From an uncultured Ruminococcus sp. (GTDB lineage: Bacteria > Bacillota > Clostridia > Oscillospirales > Ruminococcaceae), in NCBI GenBank assembly GCA_945867875.1, contig CAMBJF010000017.1, forward strand, positions 1 through 22,866: a stretch of 22,866 nucleotides of DNA, written 5' to 3'. Each line of letters begins with the position of its first letter. Position 1 is the stretch's first letter. The notes under the pieces are model-generated. The model saw only the letters and a list, made by a program, of their open reading frames with translations, ran no database searches and was not told the DNA's origin. The position numbers and the translations under genes are program-made. Positions 8,181 to 15,834 of the stretch are shown one piece after another.

Positions 8181-9086
8181 TTGGATACATCGGTTTACTT
8201 TTCCCCAAGCGGAATAAAAATAGTCCGTGGCAGCTTTTCAAAAAAGGTCATTATCAAGGAGATGATGACCGTGCCAACCGCCCGAGATGCTATGATCGGC
8301 GGAGTTATAACCAATGACATTGCCTTGAAAGCGGCTCTGAGTACGGTATGGAGAGAAAAACGCCTGCCTAAAAACAATCTGCACATCGTGGTGGACGGGG
8401 GCGCAGTGCTGATGAAGCCTATGACAGTTCCACTGACAGGGGGAAATAACCTTGAAGCGATTATCCGCAGGGGATTTTCCGACACTGTGAACCACGAAAG
8501 CCTGCTTGTTGACTACACTGTTGATGAGCCTGCCCTGAAAGATGGCGGTGCATCGGTTTTCGCATATGCCGCAGACCGCAGCTTTATCGAAAGCTATGTT
8601 CGGCTTTTTTCGGATATAAAATTCAGGATATCTTCAATTAACACCGCCCAGAACTGCTGTATCAGCCTTATGAAGTTCACAGGGGCGGCAAAGGACAAGA
8701 CCTGCATTCTTGCCTGTGCCGATAAAAACACGCTGCTTCTGCTCCTTTTCGTCAACGGAAAGTACCGCTTTTCAAACCGTGTCCGCCTGTTTTCCGAAAA
8801 CGGAACGGAGGATTATGCGGGGGAGATATGCTCGGCTGTTTCCTCAATGATACAGTTCAGCAAGTCTCAGCGGTACGGCTCGGACATTGATGATATCTTC
8901 TTCTGCGGACTTGGTGATGACCGTGAAAGCGTGTTCCGAAGCGCATCTTCCTCATTCGAGAACCTGCGGATATCGCCCCTGCCCATTCCTGCAGAGCTTA
9001 TTTCCGTAAAGGGCGATGAAAGTGATATCATATCTCCCGATGATTACATTTACTGCATCGGTGACATTATTTCCGAAAATCTTTGA
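8181..9086 (+). CDS. pilM: PilM-like actin-fold pilus assembly protein
   Basis: This protein of about 301 residues resembles PilM, the cytoplasmic actin-like ATPase that binds the N-terminus of PilN in type IV pilus machines. The start is ambiguous. TTG 8172 sits one base after AAAAGG and is too close, whereas TTG 8181 (reading DTSVYFSPSGIKIVRG) has workable spacing and is preferred. The N-terminal strand pattern, followed by NLHIVVDGGAVLMKPMTVPL and a late FFCGLGDD segment, fits the actin-fold layout. Conservation is weak, so the call rests partly on position: it lies 21 bp after pilC and 23 bp before a single-pass protein with PilN topology. The ATP-binding signature is not obvious, and nucleotide binding is unproven. 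Confidence 0.68.
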   Translation: MDTSVYFSPSGIKIVRGSFSKKVIIKEMMTVPTARDAMIGGVITNDIALKAALSTVWREKRLPKNNLHIVVDGGAVLMKPMTVPLTGGNNLEAIIRRGFSDTVNHESLLVDYTVDEPALKDGGASVFAYAADRSFIESYVRLFSDIKFRISSINTAQNCCISLMKFTGAAKDKTCILACADKNTLLLLLFVNGKYRFSNRVRLFSENGTEDYAGEICSAVSSMIQFSKSQRYGSDIDDIFFCGLGDDRESVFRSASSSFENLRISPLPIPAELISVKGDESDIISPDDYIYCIGDIISENL

Positions 9087-9109
9087 GCGGAAAAGACGGT
9101 ATTTTTATT

Positions 9110-9736
9110 ATGAAGCATCTGAAAAAACACAAGCTGAATCTATATAAAAAATTTCTTGAAGACCCGAAAAAATCGGAGCGCAGGCGAAAATTTTTTGCTG
9201 CATTTTTTCCTGCATTTATCGTATTTCTCATCGTAGGCATATCCGCCGCATCGCTCAAATACAGGGAAATTTCCCTTGAAAATCAAATAGCGGCGGGGCG
9301 TGAAATATTGAACTCAGAAGAAATCAGATCAAAAGCGGCGGCAGTCCGTGAATATAAGTCGGGGGCAGCCATACTGAAAAATGAGACCGACAGGATAGCA
9401 CTTTTCTCTCTCATAAGCGACTCGTACCCGTCCATCGGCACAAGCGAGATAGAAACGGTCATCGCCTGCTCGTCCCCCGATATGAGCATTACGGACATTT
9501 CTTTCAGTCAGGACGAGGGAGAGATGATATTCACTCTCAGAGTGAACAATGTGAAAAATATCCCCGAATATGTCCGCAGGCTCAAAGCCACGGAGCTTTT
9601 CTCCGCCGTTACATACAGCGGATATTCCGAGAGCTATGACGGCTCATACACCGTTACTGCGGTAATGAAGCGCAATCCCGTTTACGATGACACAAGCTTT
9701 TACGGCTACATAAACGAATCGGTGAAAAACCGCTGA
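9110..9736 (+). CDS. pilN: PilN-like single-pass pilus assembly protein
   Basis: This protein of about 208 residues has PilN topology. A basic cytoplasmic tail (MKHLKKHKLNLYKKFLEDP, then KKSERRRK) precedes one membrane helix near residues 28-48 (FPAFIVFLIVGISA). An extracytoplasmic helix follows, then a small alpha/beta domain (SITDISFSQDEGEMIFTLRV). In PilN the cytoplasmic tail binds PilM, and the outer domain pairs with PilO. ATG 9110 is preferred. The alternative TTG at 9083 overlaps the pilM stop but has no ribosome-binding site. The family call is based on topology and position between the pilM- and pilO-like genes more than on sequence identity. Confidence 0.65.
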   Translation: MKHLKKHKLNLYKKFLEDPKKSERRRKFFAAFFPAFIVFLIVGISAASLKYREISLENQIAAGREILNSEEIRSKAAAVREYKSGAAILKNETDRIALFSLISDSYPSIGTSEIETVIACSSPDMSITDISFSQDEGEMIFTLRVNNVKNIPEYVRRLKATELFSAVTYSGYSESYDGSYTVTAVMKRNPVYDDTSFYGYINESVKNR

Positions 9737-9761
9737 TATACACTTGAAAGGTGGTCTTATA

Positions 9762-10421
9762 ATGGCACTTAAAAGCAGCGACAAAAAGCTGATATATTTC
9801 GGTGCGCTGCTGGCGGCTGTCTCGGCGGCGTATCTGCTGGTGATATCTCCCATGGCGGATAATGTGAAGTTGCTGCAGAGGGAGCTTGATAAATGCTCAG
9901 ACGATGCGGCAAAGCTCGTCTCGGAGTGTGATGATTATGACAAGGCGCAGAAAGATTATGAACGTGCCGAAAAGGAATACAAAAACTCATTTTCGGGATT
10001 CTGCCGTGCAGGAAATTATGAATCAATAGATGAGCTTTTGACGGGCAAGCTTATTGAAATGAACCTCACGCCTGTTTATCTTGATATGACCGACAGCGAA
10101 AGCGGCTCACTTGTTCCGTATAATTTTGCGGGAAATAAGCAGGCGGAGGACTATGCTTTCGATTATTCAAGCTATATTGTTCCAATTGACGCTGAAATGA
10201 AGTTTGAGGGCTCATTCAGCGGAGCACTTAAATATGTGGATTTTCTAAGCGGTACCGAGGGGATATCGGTGCGCTCCGTAAGCTTCACAGCCCTCTCCCC
10301 AAACGGCGCATATTCCTCGGGACTTATCGGTTCAATGGTCCGTGCGGACATTACACTGACTGCATACACCTATGACAGCGACAGTTTTATAAACAGCGTG
10401 ACCCCTGCGGAAAAATCATAA
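9762..10421 (+). CDS. pilO: PilO-like single-pass pilus assembly protein
   Basis: This protein of about 219 residues has one N-terminal membrane helix (LIYFGALLAAVSAAYLLVIS, near residues 10-29). A charged coiled-coil follows (about residues 35-75, heptads rich in Lys, Glu and Asp). A ferredoxin-like outer domain lies after that (FEGSFSGALKYVDFLSGTEG, then VRADITLTAYTYD). This is the PilO layout, in which the coiled coil and outer domain pair with PilN to form the periplasmic or cell-wall-side alignment complex. The start is ATG 9762, with AAAGGTGG seven bases upstream. The in-frame TTG at 9744 is rejected. It is the last gene of the operon, converging on galK. Confidence 0.68.
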   Translation: MALKSSDKKLIYFGALLAAVSAAYLLVISPMADNVKLLQRELDKCSDDAAKLVSECDDYDKAQKDYERAEKEYKNSFSGFCRAGNYESIDELLTGKLIEMNLTPVYLDMTDSESGSLVPYNFAGNKQAEDYAFDYSSYIVPIDAEMKFEGSFSGALKYVDFLSGTEGISVRSVSFTALSPNGAYSSGLIGSMVRADITLTAYTYDSDSFINSVTPAEKS

Positions 10422-10428
10422 TGATTAT

Positions 10429-10463
10429 AAAAAATGCGGTATGCCTTCAAAGCATACCGCATT
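10429..10463. terminator. Hairpin terminator shared by pilO and galK
   Basis: AATGCGGTATGC (10433-10444) pairs perfectly with GCATACCGCATT (10452-10463) around a seven-base loop. On the minus strand it is followed by six T (10434-10429), making it a good terminator for galK. On the plus strand the following sequence is only loosely T-rich, so it is weaker for pilO. Confidence 0.88.
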
Positions 10464-10476
10464 ATGTTTATTTATT

Positions 10477-11721
10477 TTAGTTAACGGCAACTCCGCCAAC
10501 AGGACGGATATACAGCTTGTAGCAGCTGCCCTTGCCGAACACCTTTTCCATAGTTTCGGAGTATGTATCGAGAAGATCGGTGGGGACAAATGCCTGAATA
10601 GTGCCTGCAAAACCGCCACCGTGAACTCTCACAGCGCCCCTGCCGCAAAGCACATTTTCGGAAAGGTACAGACCCATAACAAGTCCCTGCTCTTCGGGTG
10701 ACTTTACTGCAAAAACATTCTGGAGATACTTGAATGAGCTGTTTCCGCTCTCGGTGATAAGCTTCAAAAAGCTGTCGATATCGCCGCTTCTGAGCGCAGC
10801 AGCTTCTTTTCCCACTCTCTCATTGTCGTCAAAGAAGTGGAATGCTCTTGCAACAGCTCTGTCGCCGCAGGTCTTGCGGACATCGGCAATATTTTCGATA
10901 AGCTGCTCCTTGGTGATGTCACGAAGCTCGGACTTGCCGAAGAATTTAGCTACGGACTTCATTTCAGCGGGGATAGCCGCATATTCGGGTGTAAGGTCGG
11001 CGTGATTTCCCTTTGTGTCAACAATGCAGAGGTTGTAGCCCGATGACGCAAAATCATAGGCAACAGAGTCAATAACGGGATTTTCGGTGTCCTTGAAATC
11101 AATGGTGATAAATCCGCCGACAGAGGACGCCATCTGGTCCATAAGTCCCGAGGGCTTGCCAAAATATGCATTCTCGGCATACTGCGCTATCTGTGCGATC
11201 TTTACCGCAGATACCTTTCCATCGTTGCAGAGATGTGAGAAGATAGTTCCGATAAGCACCTCAAAAGCTGCGGAAGATGAAAGACCGCTGCCCTTAAGCA
11301 CGTTCGAGGTGGTGTATGCCTTAAAGCCGCAGACATCATATCCTGCATTCTTAAAGCCTGCTGCAACGCCTCTTATGAGAGCGGCTGAGGAATTTTTCTC
11401 GTTATTCTTTATTTCAAGGTCAGAAATATCAACAACGTCCTCGGGGAAGCCCTCGGATTTTACCGAAACAACGCTGCCCTCGCAGGGGGATACAACAGCG
11501 ATAACATCAAGTCCAACAGCCGCCGCCATTACGCAGCCTCTGTTGTGGTCGGTGTGATTTCCGCCTACCTCGGTGCGTCCGGGGGCGGAGAAAAGTCTGA
11601 TATTGTCCGCTTTGCCGTAGATGTCCTCAAAGCTCTTAACAGCGGCTTCATATCTTGCTTTTTGCATAGAAATGGCATTTGCTCCGTAGAGCTTTTCAAG
11701 TGTTTTTTCACTTACGGTCAT
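10477..11721 (-). CDS. galK: Galactokinase
   Basis: This 414-residue GHMP-family kinase phosphorylates galactose at C1 in the Leloir pathway. The sugar-binding signature is present in its clostridial form, GRTEVGGNHTDHNRG (residues 48-62). The ATP-binding GHMP motif is KGSGLSSSAAFE, and the C-terminal motif is RVHGGGFAGTIQAF. The start is ATG 11721, with AAAGGA nine bases upstream. The frame is open further upstream, but that part overlaps the preceding gene. The length is normal for GalK. The context is unusual: it is the last gene behind aroB, aroA, aroC and a DUF4364 gene, with only 16 bp to the DUF4364 stop, and no other Leloir gene is nearby. It is followed by a strong minus-strand terminator. 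Confidence 0.93.
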   Translation of the reverse strand: MTVSEKTLEKLYGANAISMQKARYEAAVKSFEDIYGKADNIRLFSAPGRTEVGGNHTDHNRGCVMAAAVGLDVIAVVSPCEGSVVSVKSEGFPEDVVDISDLEIKNNEKNSSAALIRGVAAGFKNAGYDVCGFKAYTTSNVLKGSGLSSSAAFEVLIGTIFSHLCNDGKVSAVKIAQIAQYAENAYFGKPSGLMDQMASSVGGFITIDFKDTENPVIDSVAYDFASSGYNLCIVDTKGNHADLTPEYAAIPAEMKSVAKFFGKSELRDITKEQLIENIADVRKTCGDRAVARAFHFFDDNERVGKEAAALRSGDIDSFLKLITESGNSSFKYLQNVFAVKSPEEQGLVMGLYLSENVLCGRGAVRVHGGGFAGTIQAFVPTDLLDTYSETMEKVFGKGSCYKLYIRPVGGVAVN

Positions 11722-11737
11722 AGTGATCATCCTTTCA

Positions 11738-12301
11738 TCAAAGGTATTTTTCAACGTCCGGTTCTTCTTCGGGATTGTCAAGAAGATACCCAAGAATTTT
11801 TTTGTATGCGCCCGAGGGATTGCTCCGTATTTTTTCGGCGATAAGCTCGCCCTGAGACATATCGGGGGCAAAAAAGTCCATATTTATAAGCTCCCTGCTG
11901 CCGTCCGAAAGCTTAAAGGTCACCTTGCAGCCGTCGGATAGCTTGTTTACGTCGCAGGAGCACATCTGCTCGTTCTGCTCTCGGATAAAAAATCCGAATG
12001 CCGATCTGAGCAGCTTTTTTCTGAATACAAGGGGAATGTAGCGGTTAAAATATTCCGAGCCGAGACGACCTTTTTCGGTAAGAGTGATACTGCCGTTTTC
12101 GTTAATGACAGAGCCGTTTTCCGCAAGCTCCGTCAGTGCATCGGAATAATAAAAATAGTTTATAACGCCGCTGTCCTCCGAGATGAGCCGCAGCTGCTCC
12201 TCGGTAACAGGGCGGTCAAGCTTTTCAAGAATATAGCACAGCAGAATTTTAACGCTGTGAACGGAGTTAAGCTCCGGGCTTGTCATCTGCTGACCCGACA
12301 T
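11738..12301 (-). CDS. DUF4364 family protein (predicted winged-helix-like)
   Basis: This protein of about 187 residues belongs to the clostridial DUF4364 family. The N-terminal ~75 residues (VKILLCYILEKLDRPVTEEQL, split here at VTEEQL, then DALTELAENGSV and ITLTEKGR) have the helix and wing pattern of a winged-helix domain. The C-terminal half looks like a small beta domain (CKVTFKLSDGSRELINMDFF). No experimentally assigned function is known to me; a regulatory role is an inference. The start is ATG 12301 (MSGQQMTSPELN), with GGAG and AAGGA upstream. It lies 40 bp after aroC and 16 bp before galK on the same strand, so it is probably co-transcribed with both. Confidence 0.78.
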   Translation of the reverse strand: MSGQQMTSPELNSVHSVKILLCYILEKLDRPVTEEQLRLISEDSGVINYFYYSDALTELAENGSVINENGSITLTEKGRLGSEYFNRYIPLVFRKKLLRSAFGFFIREQNEQMCSCDVNKLSDGCKVTFKLSDGSRELINMDFFAPDMSQGELIAEKIRSNPSGAYKKILGYLLDNPEEEPDVEKYL

Positions 12302-12341
12302 TTTCCTTTTCTCCTTTTTCCTCTGTGCTATCCTTACCCTT

Positions 12342-13433
12342 TCAGAAGTTGGGGTAATCAAGCATATGTGAAAGTATTGCGATGTTTGCGGCAGCCTCAA
12401 CAACGGGAACGGCTCTCAGCACAACGCAGGGGTCGTGTCTGCCCTTTATCTCGATGGTGGAATTGGTGAGATTTGAGTAGTCAATCGTCTCTTGAGGCTG
12501 GGCGATGGAGGGAGTGGGCTTGAAAGCCACTCTGAATATGATAGGCATACCGCTGGAAATTCCGCCTAAAATACCGCCGTGGTTGTTGGTCTTTGTCTTT
12601 ACGTGACCGTAATCGTCAACGTAAAAATCATCATTGTTCTGGCTGCCGAGCATTTTGGTAGCCGCAAAGCCTGCGCCGAACTCTATCCCCTTGACTGCGG
12701 GAATGCCGAAAACAAGCTGTGCAATGGTGTTTTCAAGTCCCTCGAACATAGGGGAGCCAATGCCTGCGGGAACATTTGTTATTGCACATTCAACGATGCC
12801 GCCAACGCTGTCCATGCATTCCCTTGCCTTGGCAATGTCATTGTACATAGCCGTGCCCTTTTTATCGTTGATAACGGGAATTTTTTTGTGGCGGATATCA
12901 ATGATAGTCTCCCTGTCGATATTGCAGGGGTCAAAGGCGGTGTCCTTGATGTTGTGTATCTGAGCGATGTGAGCGCCAGTGTAGATGCTTCTGCGTTCAA
13001 GTATCTGACCGCATACAGCTCCCGCAAAAACGATAGGAGCGGTGAGTCTGCCAGAGAAATGACCGCCTCCACGGACATCATTGAAGCCGTGATATCTCAC
13101 AGCGCCCGTGTAATCTGCGTGACCGGGGCGGGCAAGATGAGACACGTTCTTGTAATCATTTGAATGCTGGTCATTGTTCTGAATGAGCGCCATAAGGGGA
13201 GTTCCCGTGGTGCGGTTATTTAGCATTCCCGACATAATGCTGGGCATATCGGTCTCCCTGCGGTGAGTTGATGTAGCATCATTTCTCGGCGCACGGCGAG
13301 CCATAAATTCCTTCAGCTTTTCAATGTCGATGTATTCCCCGGGAGGAAGATTGTCAATGGTCACGCCGATAGCGGGACCGTGAGACTCTCCGAAAAGGGA
13401 AATGCTGATGTTGTGGTTCCAGAATGAGGACAT
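12342..13433 (-). CDS. aroC: Chorismate synthase
   Basis: This 363-residue enzyme converts 5-enolpyruvylshikimate-3-phosphate to chorismate using reduced FMN, the last step of the common aromatic pathway. Family signatures are clear: GESHGPAIG at residues 15-23, RPGHAD near residue 100, and GGGHFSGR, the glycine-rich block near residue 120. GGILGGISSGMP, GRHDPC and the C-terminal VVEAAANIAI stretch follow. The length is typical. The start is ATG 13433, with AAGGAGAAAC upstream. It lies 30 bp after aroA in the same operon, so substrate-producing and substrate-consuming enzymes are adjacent. Confidence 0.97.
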   Translation of the reverse strand: MSSFWNHNISISLFGESHGPAIGVTIDNLPPGEYIDIEKLKEFMARRAPRNDATSTHRRETDMPSIMSGMLNNRTTGTPLMALIQNNDQHSNDYKNVSHLARPGHADYTGAVRYHGFNDVRGGGHFSGRLTAPIVFAGAVCGQILERRSIYTGAHIAQIHNIKDTAFDPCNIDRETIIDIRHKKIPVINDKKGTAMYNDIAKARECMDSVGGIVECAITNVPAGIGSPMFEGLENTIAQLVFGIPAVKGIEFGAGFAATKMLGSQNNDDFYVDDYGHVKTKTNNHGGILGGISSGMPIIFRVAFKPTPSIAQPQETIDYSNLTNSTIEIKGRHDPCVVLRAVPVVEAAANIAILSHMLDYPNF

Positions 13434-13463
13434 AGGTTTGTTTCTCCTTCCATTTCGCTTGGC

Positions 13464-14690
13464 TTACAATACTTCAAACTGTCCGCCGAGCGATTTGAAG
13501 TCGTCAAAGAATCGGGGATAGCTCTTGTTCACATTTTCCGCACCGTGGATTATAACGGGTGCGGTGGAGGCTGTTGCGGCAATTGTGGCTGCCATTACGA
13601 TACGGTGATCCTTGCAGGAATCCACTTCGCCTCCCGTAAAATGGTCAATATGGTCCATTGTAAGAAAATCATCGCCTGCGGTGACTTTTCCGCCTATTGC
13701 ATTGAGCGCATTAGCCACGCATACAAGTCTGTCGCTTTCCTTAATTTTGAGCCTTGCGCCGTTTACAATTTTGGACTGACCCTTTGTTATAGAGCCGAGC
13801 ACCGCAAGGATCGGCACGAGGTCGGGGATATTTCCCGCATCAGCGGTAAAGGGGTTCATTTCCCTACCGCAGGAAGCGATTATATTTAAAATTTCCTTGT
13901 CGCCCTGAACTGAATCGGGATCAAGGTTTGTAACATTAATTTCCGAGCCGAGAGCATTTGCCGTAAAGAAAAATGCAGCCTGGGAGTAATCGCCCTCAAC
14001 AGCGATACGGCAGGGCTTGTATTTCTGACCGCCTTTAATAAGGTAAAGGGGCAGTCCGTCAAGCTTCATTTCACGTATATCAACGCCAAATTTTTTCAGT
14101 GCCGCAATTGTCATATCCGCATAGGGCTTTGACTGGAGAGGGGACATAAGCTTTATAGCCGAATCCTCATCGCATAAGGGCAGAGCCAGCATAAGTCCCG
14201 TGATGAACTGAGACGAAACATCGCCCTCAAGGTTGTATTCGCCCGCTCTCAGCTTGCCTGTGATGGTTATTGGCAGACCGCTCTGAGGCTCAAAGGTAAC
14301 GCCTTTTTTCGGAAATTCCCTTGTATATGGTGTAATGGGACGCTGGGGGAGCTTTGCGTGACCATTCAATGTGGCAGTAGTTCCGAGAGCTGCTGCAACG
14401 GGGATTATAAATCTGAGTGTGGAGCCGCTTTCGCCGCAGTCGATGTCAGCCTTTGCCGCAGGCGTTTTTATTCCACGGACGGTATATGTACCGCCGTCCG
14501 AGAGCACATTTGCGCCCAGAGCCTCCATAGCCTGAGATGTAACGGTTATGTCATTTGAATCCGTAACGTTCGATATCTCCGAAACGCCGTCGGCAAGAGC
14601 TGCGGCGATTATCATTCGGTGGGAATAGCTTTTTGATGAGGGGGCGCTCACCGTTCCAATGAGCTTTGAGGGATAGATTTTAATGTCCAT
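13464..14690 (-). CDS. aroA: 3-phosphoshikimate 1-carboxyvinyltransferase (EPSP synthase)
   Basis: This 408-residue enzyme joins shikimate-3-phosphate and phosphoenolpyruvate to make EPSP. The phosphoshikimate-binding segment SAPSSKSYSHR is at residues 15-25, with Lys20 and Arg25 in the expected places. The phosphoenolpyruvate/glyphosate loop is CGESGSTLRF rather than the GNAGTAMRP of the E. coli enzyme; the glycine and arginine are kept, but the following proline is replaced by phenylalanine. SQFITGLMLALP, the KESDR motif and the late KDHRIVMA motif are all present. The start is ATG 14690. It sits between aroB (21 bp) and aroC (30 bp). Confidence 0.96.
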   Translation of the reverse strand: MDIKIYPSKLIGTVSAPSSKSYSHRMIIAAALADGVSEISNVTDSNDITVTSQAMEALGANVLSDGGTYTVRGIKTPAAKADIDCGESGSTLRFIIPVAAALGTTATLNGHAKLPQRPITPYTREFPKKGVTFEPQSGLPITITGKLRAGEYNLEGDVSSQFITGLMLALPLCDEDSAIKLMSPLQSKPYADMTIAALKKFGVDIREMKLDGLPLYLIKGGQKYKPCRIAVEGDYSQAAFFFTANALGSEINVTNLDPDSVQGDKEILNIIASCGREMNPFTADAGNIPDLVPILAVLGSITKGQSKIVNGARLKIKESDRLVCVANALNAIGGKVTAGDDFLTMDHIDHFTGGEVDSCKDHRIVMAATIAATASTAPVIIHGAENVNKSYPRFFDDFKSLGGQFEVL

Positions 14691-14711
14691 ACAAGACCTG
14701 CTTTCAAGGAA

Positions 14712-15767
14712 TTATTTAAGAAAATCTTCAAAGTCCTTTACGGACATTTTTACAGCTGATGAAACGCCGATATCCGAGCAGATAATGACGCTGATGCTGC
14801 TGCCTGCACGCTTTTTGTCATTAAGGCAGGCACCGCCAAGCTCGTAAGTTTGGGGTTCAACAGTGATGTCAAGGCTATATTTTTTGAGCACAGCCATAAG
14901 CTCGTCTGTAAGCCCGCTTCTGCACATATTCCTGCTTTCCGCAAGGCGTGTTACCATTTCCATACCCTTTGCAACGGCACGTCCGTGGGAAATGCCAGTG
15001 TAGTGGTAATACTGCTCAATGGAATGACCGAGGGTGTGACCAAAATTCAGGAGCATTCTCTCGCCCTTGTCAAACTCGTCAGCCTCGACCACATCACGCT
15101 TTATGGACACGCACTGAGCGATGACATCCTCCATGACCTCCCATATGCTGTCGATATCATGAGCCGCAAGAATGTTGAAAAGTGATGCGGACTTTATCAT
15201 TCCGTACTTGATGACCTCGCCCATTCCGTCAACGAGAAAGTCACGGGGGAGAGTTTTCAGCGCGTTGGTGTCGCAGAGCACAAGCTTCGGCTGCTTGAAA
15301 GCACCCACAAGGTTTTTGCCTTCGGGAATGTCGATAGCGGTCTTGCCGCCGACGGAGGAATCCACCTGTGCAAGAAGTGAGGTGGGAAGCTGAACAAAGT
15401 CCATTCCTCTCAGATATGTTGCAGATGCATAGCCTGCCATATCGCCTGTAACGCCGCCGCCGAGAGCCGCAATGCAGTCAGTGCGGGTGAAATGATTTGC
15501 AGCGAGAAAGCTGTAGATTTTATTAAGGGTGTCCGAGCATTTTGATGCTTCGCCGTGGGGAAATGTGAAAACGCTCACATCAAAGCCCGCTTCGGAAAGT
15601 GAGCTTTTAACGCTGTCAGAATAAATGCCGCTTACGTTGTCATCGGAAATAAGTGCGATCTTTTCGGCTTTTGTCACTTTTTTAACGTATTCTCCGCAGT
15701 TTTTCAGAAGTCCTTCGCCGATGATGACATCATACTTTTCGGAAGCGTTTACGGTAATGGTCTGCAT
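14712..15767 (-). CDS. aroB: 3-dehydroquinate synthase
   Basis: This 351-residue NAD- and metal-dependent enzyme cyclises DAHP to 3-dehydroquinate, the second step of the shikimate pathway. Signatures include the NAD-binding GGGVTGDMAG at residues 103-112 and PTSLLAQVDSSVGGKTAID. They also include NLVGAFKQP, GMGEVIKYGMI and the metal-binding NFGHTLGHSIE. The length is typical. The start is ATG 15767, with AGGGTG eight bases upstream. It leads the aroB-aroA-aroC-DUF4364-galK cluster. No convincing promoter was found in the 67 bp upstream; it is either read through from the lipoprotein gene past a hairpin or driven by a promoter inside that gene. Confidence 0.96.
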   Translation of the reverse strand: MQTITVNASEKYDVIIGEGLLKNCGEYVKKVTKAEKIALISDDNVSGIYSDSVKSSLSEAGFDVSVFTFPHGEASKCSDTLNKIYSFLAANHFTRTDCIAALGGGVTGDMAGYASATYLRGMDFVQLPTSLLAQVDSSVGGKTAIDIPEGKNLVGAFKQPKLVLCDTNALKTLPRDFLVDGMGEVIKYGMIKSASLFNILAAHDIDSIWEVMEDVIAQCVSIKRDVVEADEFDKGERMLLNFGHTLGHSIEQYYHYTGISHGRAVAKGMEMVTRLAESRNMCRSGLTDELMAVLKKYSLDITVEPQTYELGGACLNDKKRAGSSISVIICSDIGVSSAVKMSVKDFEDFLK

Positions 15768-15785
15768 AAAATAACACCCTTTCGG

Positions 15786-15823
15786 AAAAAATCAAGTGAC
15801 TCTGTTTTAAGGGACAGAGTCAC
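15786..15823 (-). terminator. Hairpin between the LRR lipoprotein gene and aroB
   Basis: GTGACTCTGT (15796-15805) pairs perfectly with ACAGAGTCAC (15814-15823) around an eight-base loop. On the minus strand it is followed by TTGA and then six T (15791-15786). The four-base gap before the T run makes it look like a partial terminator. It sits 19 bp before the aroB start codon, so it could also moderate aroB expression. Confidence 0.6.
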
Positions 15824-15834
15824 ATTTTGTCGCA

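Noticed and set aside
10477..11721. galK as a GHMP-type shikimate kinase completing the aro operon
   Set aside because: Archaeal shikimate kinases are GHMP enzymes, so the idea is attractive. However, the galactokinase sugar-binding signature (GRTEVGGNHTDHNRG) is intact and the length is right for GalK, so true galactokinase is far more likely.
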